A stretch of DNA of 64,000 bases, from the NCBI RefSeq assembly GCF_039673065.1, contig NZ_JBDJKW010000007.1:124001-188000 (forward strand). The letters are read 5' to 3'. A program made the translations under genes and the position numbers. Origin of the DNA: Allobosea sp039673065 (GTDB lineage Bacteria; Pseudomonadota; Alphaproteobacteria; Rhizobiales; Beijerinckiaceae). The notes below the pieces were generated by a model that was not told where the DNA came from, made no database searches, and saw only the letters and a program-made list of their open reading frames with translations. Of this stretch, positions 57,929-64,000 are shown piece by piece; position 1 is the first letter of the stretch; each line of letters begins with the position of its first letter.

Positions 57929-60031
57929 ATGGAGATGTCCTCGTCCCTGCCGGTGGTGATCGCCGTGCTGGCCTGCCTGCTGGCGGCGCTGGCCTCGGCA
58001 GCGGCGCTCTGGCTGATGCGCGAGCGCAGCCGCGTCGCCGAGCAGGCGGCCGGCATCGCCGCCGACATCGAGCGCCTCAATGACCGGCTGTGGGAGCTTG
58101 CCGACAGCGAGGAGCGCTATCGCAGCCTGATCGAGGCGCAGGGCGACCTGATCGTCCGGCGCAGCGAGGGGCGGATCGTCTACGCCAATGCCGCCTATGC
58201 CGCGCTGCTCGGCGCCGAGGGCGAGGATGTCGCCGGCAGCCCGGCCGAGCCGCAGGTGCTGTCGACGCAGCCGGCCCAGTTGCAGCCGGATGGCGCCCGC
58301 GTCGTCGACGAATGCGTCGCCACGCCCGGCGGCGAGCGCTGGATCGCCTGGGTCGAGACGGTGGTCCCGGTCGCGGCCGGGCGCACCGTGCTCCAGCGCG
58401 TCGGGCGCGACATCACCGCCCGCGTCGCCGGCGCGCATGCGCTGGAGGAGGCGCGCAGCCGCGCCGAGGAGGCGAGCATCGCCAAGTCGCGTTTCCTCGC
58501 GACGGTGAGCCACGAATTCCGTACCCCCCTCAACGGCATCCTGGGCATGGCCGATCTGCTCGGCGACACGAGGCTCGATCCCGAGCAGGTCACCTATGTC
58601 CGGGCGCTGCGCAATTCAGGCGTGGCGCTGCTCGGCCTCGTCGACGGCATCCTCGACTTCGCCAAGGTCGAGGCCGGAAAGCTGGAGATCGCCGACGCAC
58701 CTTTCGATCTGGCGCTGCTGATCGAGGACGTCACCGAGCTGATGGCGCCGCGCGCCCAGGCCAAGGGCATCGAGGTCTCGGCGCTGCTCGATCCCGGCCT
58801 GCCGGGCCGGGTGCGCGGCGATGTCGAGCGCCTGCGCCAGATCCTGCTCAACCTCGTCGGCAATGCGGTGAAGTTCACCGAGGAGGGCGGCGTCGGCATC
58901 GTGGCCCGCCGCGCCGGCGGCGAGATCGAGATCCTGGTGTCGGATACAGGCCCGGGCATTCCGGCCGACCGGCTGGAGGTGATCTTCGAAGAGTTCGAGC
59001 AGCTCGAGGTCAAGGCCTCGCCGATCTCGAGCGGCACCGGCCTCGGCCTCGCCATCGCGCGGCGCCTGGCGCTCGCCATGGAAGGTAGCCTCTCGGCGCA
59101 GAGCGTCGCCGGGCGCGGCGCGACCTTCCGGCTGACGCTGCCGCTGCGCGAGAGCGAGGGCGCGCCGCCGCCGCCCGCGCTGCCGGACTGGTCGGGCATG
59201 CGCCTGCTCATCGCGTCCGCGGCGCCGTTCAGCGCCGCCCATCTCGCCGAGCAGGCCAGGCGCATGGGCGCCGAGGTCGTGCTGGCGGCCGATCGTCCGC
59301 AGGCCCTGTCGCGGCTGGGAACCGAGAGCTTCTCCGCCGTGCTGGTCGACCGGGCGCTGCCCGGCGGCGAGACGGAGACGATCGCCGCGGCGGCGGCGCA
59401 ACGCGGCGTCGGGCCGATCGTGATCATGCTGTCGCCGGCCGAGCGGCGCCAATACGGCTCGCCCTTCGACGGCGGCTTCACCGGCTTCCTGGTCAAGCCC
59501 GTGCGGGCGCGCTCGCTGCAGCAGCGCCTGGGCCCGGACGCGCATGACGACGCGGTGGACGGTACGTCGGATGCGGGGCATCTCGTCGCGCCGGCGGAGC
59601 GGGAGGGCGGGCTGCGCGTGCTTGTCGCCGAGGACAACGAGATCAACGCGCTCCTCGCCAACCGCACGCTGGAGCGGCTCGGCTGCCTGCCGAGCTGGGC
59701 CCGCGACGGCGGCGAGGCGATCAGGCTGGTCGACGAGGCCGCAGCGGGCCTGCGTCCGGGCTTCGACCTCGTGCTGCTCGACATCCGCATGCCGGTGCAG
59801 GACGGTTTCGCCGTGGCGCGGCATATCCGCGCGACGGAGCAGGGCAGGGGCGTTTCGCCGGCAGGCCGGCTGACGGTGCTGGCGCTGACCGCCAACACGG
59901 CGGAGGAGGATCGCGAGGCGGCGCTGGCGGCCGGAATGGACGCCTGCCTGACCAAGCCGCTCGACCGCGACGGCCTCGCCGCCTGGATCGAGAAGCTGCG
60001 TGCGGCGCGGCGCGAGGGCGCACCCGGCTAA
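57929..60031 (+). CDS. Hybrid sensor histidine kinase with two receiver domains
   Basis: A 700-residue protein: one N-terminal membrane helix (about 8-30), a PAS domain (about 65-165), HisKA with SHEFRTPLNG (His about 194), HATPase with NLVGNAVKF, DTGPGI and GTGLGLAIA, a degenerate receiver (about 420-530) and a C-terminal receiver with AEDNEIN and LVLLDIRMPVQDG. It most resembles hybrid kinases that phosphorelay through an Hpt protein, which is not encoded here. The signal is unknown. Confidence 0.9.
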   Translation: MEMSSSLPVVIAVLACLLAALASAAALWLMRERSRVAEQAAGIAADIERLNDRLWELADSEERYRSLIEAQGDLIVRRSEGRIVYANAAYAALLGAEGEDVAGSPAEPQVLSTQPAQLQPDGARVVDECVATPGGERWIAWVETVVPVAAGRTVLQRVGRDITARVAGAHALEEARSRAEEASIAKSRFLATVSHEFRTPLNGILGMADLLGDTRLDPEQVTYVRALRNSGVALLGLVDGILDFAKVEAGKLEIADAPFDLALLIEDVTELMAPRAQAKGIEVSALLDPGLPGRVRGDVERLRQILLNLVGNAVKFTEEGGVGIVARRAGGEIEILVSDTGPGIPADRLEVIFEEFEQLEVKASPISSGTGLGLAIARRLALAMEGSLSAQSVAGRGATFRLTLPLRESEGAPPPPALPDWSGMRLLIASAAPFSAAHLAEQARRMGAEVVLAADRPQALSRLGTESFSAVLVDRALPGGETETIAAAAAQRGVGPIVIMLSPAERRQYGSPFDGGFTGFLVKPVRARSLQQRLGPDAHDDAVDGTSDAGHLVAPAEREGGLRVLVAEDNEINALLANRTLERLGCLPSWARDGGEAIRLVDEAAAGLRPGFDLVLLDIRMPVQDGFAVARHIRATEQGRGVSPAGRLTVLALTANTAEEDREAALAAGMDACLTKPLDRDGLAAWIEKLRAARREGAPG

Positions 60032-60090
60032 GGACGCGGTGGGGACGCCCGCCGCTTTGCGCTCGCCATGGCCGGCCCCATCGGCTAGTT

Positions 60091-60112
60091 CTGCGTCACA
60101 TCATTGACGCAG
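60091..60112. promoter_or_regulatory. Palindrome upstream of olsB
   Basis: CTGCGTCA (60091-60098) and TGACGCAG (60105-60112) are exact inverted arms with a 6-base centre, 78 bp before the olsB ATG. A second TTGACGTCA-like patch follows around 60144. It looks like a regulator site; the binder is unknown. Confidence 0.45.
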
Positions 60113-60190
60113 TTCCGTCGCCGTCCCGTAAAATGTTCCGCTCATTGACGTCATGCACCTAGCCAAGGCCGCTCAGCGACAGGACCTGAC

Positions 60191-61147
60191 ATGGCGCTCG
60201 ACGTGTTTCCCGGCGACCGTAAGCCGGCAAAGCGCAGGATCGCGGCAATGCCGTCCTTCGCGCGGTTCTCCCCGGCAGGCCTGATGGCGGCGGGGCGTCA
60301 TCTGGCGGGGCTCGGCCCCTTCGGCATCGATGCGCTGTCGGGCTCGCTCGGGCGCTCCGGTTCGCTTGAGGTGCGCCTGGCGCGCGGCCCGCGCGAGATC
60401 TGGCGGGCGCAGCGCCTGCGCTATCGCGTGTTCTACCAGGAAATGTCGGCCAAGCCCGACGTGGTCTCGCGGATGTTCCGCCGCGACGCCGACCGGTTCG
60501 ACGCGGCCTGCGACCATCTTCTCGTCATCGACCATGCCGCGCGCGGCCGCTTCGGCGGCATCAAGCCGCGCGTCGTCGGCACCTATCGCCTGATGCGCGG
60601 CGCGGCGGCCGAGCGGCTCGGCGGCTTCTACAGCCAGTCCGAATTCGATATCGGCCCGCTGCTCGCCCGCCATCCCGGCCTGCGCTTCCTCGAACTCGGC
60701 CGCTCCTGCGTGCTCAAGCCTTACCGCACCAAGAAGACGGTGGAGCTGCTCTGGCACGGCATCTGGGCCTATGTCCGCCATCACCGCATCGACGCGATGT
60801 TCGGCTGCGCCAGCTTCGACGGCGTCGATCCCGACATGCTCGCGCTGCCGCTCTCCTTCCTGCACCACAACGCCACGGCCGAGGGGCCCTGGCGCGTCGA
60901 GGCGCTGCAGGACCAGCGCGTGGCGATGGATCGCCTGCCGGCCGGGATGATCGACGCCAAGGCGGCGCTCAAGACGCTGCCGCCGCTGCTCAAGGGCTAT
61001 CTGCGCGTCGGCGCCCGCTTCGGCGCGGGCGCGGTGATCGACCGGCAGTTCGGCACGACCGACGTGCTGGTCATCCTGCCGGTCTCGGCGATCGAGCAGC
61101 GCTATCTCGACTATCTCGGCGGCGAGGGCCAGCGCTACAACGCCTGA
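60191..61147 (+). CDS. olsB: Ornithine-ACP N-acyltransferase OlsB (GNAT-like)
   Basis: A 318-residue acyltransferase of the OlsB type: LARGPREIWRAQRLRYRVFY, FDAACDHLLVID, VVGTYRLMR and LELGRSCVLKPYR are hallmarks. OlsB makes lyso-ornithine lipid from ornithine and a 3-hydroxyacyl-ACP, the first step of ornithine-lipid synthesis. OlsA is not nearby. It may alternatively acylate another amine, as GNAT-like homologues vary. ATG 60191 follows AGGACCTG. Confidence 0.85.
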   Translation: MALDVFPGDRKPAKRRIAAMPSFARFSPAGLMAAGRHLAGLGPFGIDALSGSLGRSGSLEVRLARGPREIWRAQRLRYRVFYQEMSAKPDVVSRMFRRDADRFDAACDHLLVIDHAARGRFGGIKPRVVGTYRLMRGAAAERLGGFYSQSEFDIGPLLARHPGLRFLELGRSCVLKPYRTKKTVELLWHGIWAYVRHHRIDAMFGCASFDGVDPDMLALPLSFLHHNATAEGPWRVEALQDQRVAMDRLPAGMIDAKAALKTLPPLLKGYLRVGARFGAGAVIDRQFGTTDVLVILPVSAIEQRYLDYLGGEGQRYNA

Positions 61148-61153
61148 CGGGCG

Positions 61154-62020
61154 TCAGGCGCCCGCCGCGGCCAGCGCGCGCAGCGCGCCGCGATACTCGG
61201 GATAGCGGAAGACGTAGCCGAGCTCGCGCTTGACCAGCGCATTCGAGACGCGGCGGTTCTCGCTGTAGAAGCTCGCGGCCGCCGGCGAGAGCTTCTCGGG
61301 ATCGAAGGGCGTTTCCGGCGGCGGCGTCAGTGCGCAGAGCTCGGCGGCGAAGCTGACCACGTCCTGCGGCGGTGCCGGCTCGTCGTCGGTGACGTTATAG
61401 ATCGCCCCGGCGCGCGGCTGCGCCAGCGAGATGGCGAGCACACCGGCGATATCCTCGGCATGAATGCGGTTGAACACCTGTCCCGGCTTGATCAGGCGGT
61501 TCGCCTTGCCTTCGCGCAGCTTGACGATGGCGTTGCGCCCAGGGCCGTAAATGCCCGAGAGGCGGAAGATATGCACCGGCTTGCCGCTGCGCGCGCCCAG
61601 CGCCAGCCAATCCTGCTCGATGGCGATGCGGCGCAGCGAGCCGCGGCTGCGCGACAGGCAGGGCGTGGTCTCGTCGACCCAGCCGCCGCCATGATCGCCA
61701 TAGACGCCGATGGTCGAGAGATAGCCGAGCCAGCCCAGCGCGGGCGCCGCTTCCAGCGCGGGGCCGAGCAGGCGCAGCGCCGCGTCGCCCTGCTCGTCGG
61801 GCTGTACCGAGACCAGCACGGCGTCCGCCTGCGCCACGGCGGCGAGGAGCGCGGGCGAGGCGCTCACCCCGTCGAAGACCATGGCCGGGAGGCCGTCCGC
61901 GCTCAGCCGTGCCGCCTTCTCGGCGGTGCGCACCGTGCCGGTGACCTGCCAGCCCTCGGCCTGCATGGCGCGCGCGAAGAAACCGGCCGAATAGCCGAGA
62001 CCGATGATCAGGAGGTTCAT
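61154..62020 (-). CDS. NAD(P)-dependent SDR/epimerase-like protein (YeeZ-like)
   Basis: A 288-residue extended Rossmann protein with IIGLGYSAGFFARAM (nucleotide-binding start) and GYLSTIGVYGDHGG, an epimerase-type Ser/Tyr region lacking a full YxxxK. It resembles YeeZ-type proteins of unknown substrate. It overlaps queG by 4 bp, so GST - queG - this gene form a minus-strand operon. Confidence 0.82.
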   Translation of the reverse strand: MNLLIIGLGYSAGFFARAMQAEGWQVTGTVRTAEKAARLSADGLPAMVFDGVSASPALLAAVAQADAVLVSVQPDEQGDAALRLLGPALEAAPALGWLGYLSTIGVYGDHGGGWVDETTPCLSRSRGSLRRIAIEQDWLALGARSGKPVHIFRLSGIYGPGRNAIVKLREGKANRLIKPGQVFNRIHAEDIAGVLAISLAQPRAGAIYNVTDDEPAPPQDVVSFAAELCALTPPPETPFDPEKLSPAAASFYSENRRVSNALVKRELGYVFRYPEYRGALRALAAAGA

Positions 62021-63183
62021 GCCCTATCCGTCTGCTTGGGGGAGGAGCGGGGCCCTTCGGCCGCCGGCAGGCAGGCCTGCCATTCGGCGCGGACCGCGGC
62101 GTCGTCTTCGGTGGAAAGGCGGGTTTGCGCCAGCGCCGCGGCCTCCGCCGGCGCCAGTCGCGAGAGCGCCCAGGCCGCCATGGCGCGCACCAGCGGCGAG
62201 TGATCGTCGACCAGCGCGCGCGCGCTAGCGGCCAGATGCGACGCTCCGCTATTGCCGATGGCGATCAGCACGTTGCGAACGAAGCGGTCGCGGCCGGTAC
62301 GCTTCACCGGCGTGCCGGCAAAGAGCGTGCGGAAGCTCGGATCGTCGAGGGCGGCGAGTTCGGCCAGCGGCAGCGCCTCGATCTCGTCCCTGAGCGCGAG
62401 GCGCGTCTCGCGGCTGGCGGCGGCGAACTTGTTCCAGGGGCAGACCGCCAGGCAGTCGTCGCAGCCGAAGACGCGGTTGCCGATGCCGGGCCGCAGTTCC
62501 GCGTCGATATGGCCGTGATGCTCGACCGTCAGATAGGCGATGCAGCGGCGGGCATCGAGCTGGTAGGGCGCGGGGAAGGCGTCTGTCGGGCAGATGTCGA
62601 GGCAGCGCCGGCAGGAGCCGCAATGATCGCGCTCCGCGGCATCGGCCGGCAATTCGGCGCTGGTGTAGATCGCGCCGAGGAACAGCCAGCCGCCATGCTG
62701 GCGCGAGACCAGCACGCTGTGCTTGCCCTGCCAGCCCAGGCCGGCCGCCTGCGCCAGCGGCTTTTCCATCACCGGCGCGGTGTCGACGAAGACCTTGACC
62801 GCGACATCGCCGCGCGCCGCCAGCACGCCGGCCACGCTCTTGAGCTTGCCCTTGACCACGTCGTGATAGTCGCGCCGCCGGGCATAGAGCGAGATCGCGC
62901 CGCGCTCGCGCTCGGCCAGCACGGCGAGCGGATCGTCCTCGGGCGCATAGCTCATGCCGAGCATCACCACCGAGCGGGCTTCGGGCCACAGGGTCGCCGG
63001 GTCGGCGCGCTCGGCCGTGCGCTCGGTCAGCCATTCCATGTCGCCGTGATGGCCGGCCTCGAGCCAGCCGGCGAGGCGTGCGGGCGCTTCGGGAATGGAA
63101 TCGACCGAGGCGACCCTGACGACGGAGAAGCCCTCGTCGCGGGCGCGCGCCAGCGTCGCCGCCTTCAGCTTCTCGCCGCTCAG
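62017..63183 (-). CDS. queG: Epoxyqueuosine reductase QueG, CTG start suspected
   Basis: A 388-residue QueG: a B12-binding flavin-reductase-like N-terminal part (ARSVVMLGMSYAPEDDPLA), two 4Fe-4S clusters (CGSCRRCLDICP and FGCDDCLAVCPWNKF) and a C-terminal HEAT-like segment. It completes queuosine in tRNA. No ATG, GTG or TTG lies in a sensible place; CTG 63183, which overlaps the GST stop as CTGA, gives LSGEKLKAATLARARDEGF, matching the family's usual start. Confidence 0.85.
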   Translation of the reverse strand: MSGEKLKAATLARARDEGFSVVRVASVDSIPEAPARLAGWLEAGHHGDMEWLTERTAERADPATLWPEARSVVMLGMSYAPEDDPLAVLAERERGAISLYARRRDYHDVVKGKLKSVAGVLAARGDVAVKVFVDTAPVMEKPLAQAAGLGWQGKHSVLVSRQHGGWLFLGAIYTSAELPADAAERDHCGSCRRCLDICPTDAFPAPYQLDARRCIAYLTVEHHGHIDAELRPGIGNRVFGCDDCLAVCPWNKFAAASRETRLALRDEIEALPLAELAALDDPSFRTLFAGTPVKRTGRDRFVRNVLIAIGNSGASHLAASARALVDDHSPLVRAMAAWALSRLAPAEAAALAQTRLSTEDDAAVRAEWQACLPAAEGPRSSPKQTDRA

Positions 63184-63872
63184 AAGTCCAGATCGTCGTA
63201 ATGGGCCGCCGGCGCCATGCCGGGAATCCGGTCGCCGAGCAGCGGCCGGAAGCTCGGTCTGGACTTGATCCTGGCGTACCATGCGCGGGCGGCCTCGTCC
63301 TCGTCCCAGGGAACGTCGCCGAGATAGTCGACGCAGGAGAGCTGCGCCGCGGCGGCGAGATCGGCATAGCTCAGGACGTCGCCGGCGAGCCAGTTCCGTT
63401 TCGCCGTCAGCCAGCCGATATAGCGCAGATGATAGCGCACATTGCCGCGCGCCGCCCGGATGGCGCTCATCTCCGGCGGGCCGCCGCCCTGCTCGCGGCT
63501 CATGAAGCGCTTCATCACCTTCTCCAGCACCAGCGGGGCGGTGATCTCCTCGTTGAACTTGCCGTTGAACCAGTCGAGCAGCCGGCGCACCTCGATGCGC
63601 TCCAGCGGGCCCTCCGGCAGCAGCCTGCGCTCGCCCAGCGCCAGTCCGCGCGTTTCGTCGAGATATTCGGCGATCGGCCCGGCGCCCGGCACGACGATGC
63701 CGGTGTCCTCGACGAAGACCGGGGTGGTCCCGGCCGGGTTGAGCTGCAGGAATTCCCTGCGCCGCTCCCAGACGCGCTCTTCGGCGAGGGCTGCGTCGAG
63801 CCCGAACTCGCCGAGGGCGAGCCGGATGAAGCGCGAATGCGGGCAGAGCGGATAATGCTGAAGCGTGGCCAT
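63180..63872 (-). CDS. Glutathione S-transferase family protein
   Basis: A 230-residue GST: thioredoxin-like N-terminus MATLQHYPLCPHSRFIRLAL with a CPHS motif, the cis-proline region GTTPVFVEDTG, and a helical C-terminal domain (VLSYADLAAAAQLSCVDYLG). It probably conjugates or isomerises small molecules with glutathione; the substrate is unknown. It is first in the operon with queG. No gene is visible in 63873-64000. Confidence 0.9.
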   Translation of the reverse strand: MATLQHYPLCPHSRFIRLALGEFGLDAALAEERVWERRREFLQLNPAGTTPVFVEDTGIVVPGAGPIAEYLDETRGLALGERRLLPEGPLERIEVRRLLDWFNGKFNEEITAPLVLEKVMKRFMSREQGGGPPEMSAIRAARGNVRYHLRYIGWLTAKRNWLAGDVLSYADLAAAAQLSCVDYLGDVPWDEDEAARAWYARIKSRPSFRPLLGDRIPGMAPAAHYDDLDF

Positions 63873-64000
63873 CGAACTGCTGGAAAAATGGCGGGAATTT
63901 TCGGGGCAGGCAGCGCCTGATGCAGCGCAATGAGGCGTTTTCGTATAGGCGCGCCTTCAGGGTGTCACAAGCCGGGGCCAGGGGATGGCTGCGATTGCGC

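Overview
The window is a high-GC alphaproteobacterial chromosome segment, most likely Hyphomicrobiales and Bosea-like. That placement is an inference from the flanking chromosomal genes: OlsB, QueG, YifB, a TAXI/TRAP transporter and a hybrid kinase. Positions 1 to about 51,500 look like one end of a large integrative and conjugative element (ICE). It abuts the 3' end of a tRNA-Ser(GGA) gene (complement 51504-51593). The rest, about 51,600-64,000, is ordinary chromosome. The other ICE end lies left of the window.

Layout. (1) 1-13,200 is accessory DNA rich in defence-type genes: the end of a FAD monooxygenase, a dTMP kinase / B12-radical SAM / HD-phosphohydrolase module flanked by two 62-bp direct repeats, a Gabija-type OLD nuclease plus UvrD helicase pair, and a minus-strand operon fic - SIR2-APAZ - short Argonaute (SPARSA). 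(2) 13,290-20,190 is ICE maintenance DNA: a ParB-like protein, a DUF932 protein, DUF736, a HEPN-like small protein and a Cas2/SinR-like small protein. Two related ~300-bp leaders with paired hairpins precede the ParB and DUF932 genes. (3) 20,496-28,422 is the excision/replication/mobilisation block: a DUF2285 activator split by a +1 frameshift at a G run (FseA-like), an excisionase (RdfS-like), RepA with iteron-like repeats and DnaA-box-like sites, ParA, an RHH protein, DUF2840, TraF, DUF736, a lytic transglycosylase, an oriT candidate and a relaxase. (4) 28,441-35,348 is metabolic cargo: three LysR regulators, an MBL hydrolase, a tautomerase-like protein, a DJ-1/PfpI protein and an MFS exporter. 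(5) 35,419-48,572 holds a divergent XRE/DUF2285 pair (QseC/QseM-like), then traG, a CopG protein and trbBCDEJKLFGI plus DUF2274, a P-type mating-pair system. (6) 48,741-51,770 holds a small hypothetical gene, a TumE/TumA toxin-antitoxin pair and a large serine recombinase whose reading frame runs through the tRNA-Ser target.

How the parts work together. The gene set matches the control logic known from ICEMlSymR7A: a frameshift-produced DUF2285 activator turns on an excisionase, and a small DUF2285 antiactivator under an XRE repressor restrains it. Here it is attached to a serine rather than a tyrosine recombinase, and no LuxR/LuxI genes are in view. Once excised, RepA/ParA/ParB would maintain the circle, and the relaxase, TraG and Trb channel would move it. 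The left arm carries several anti-phage modules.

All family assignments come from reading motifs and remembered family features; no database search was run.
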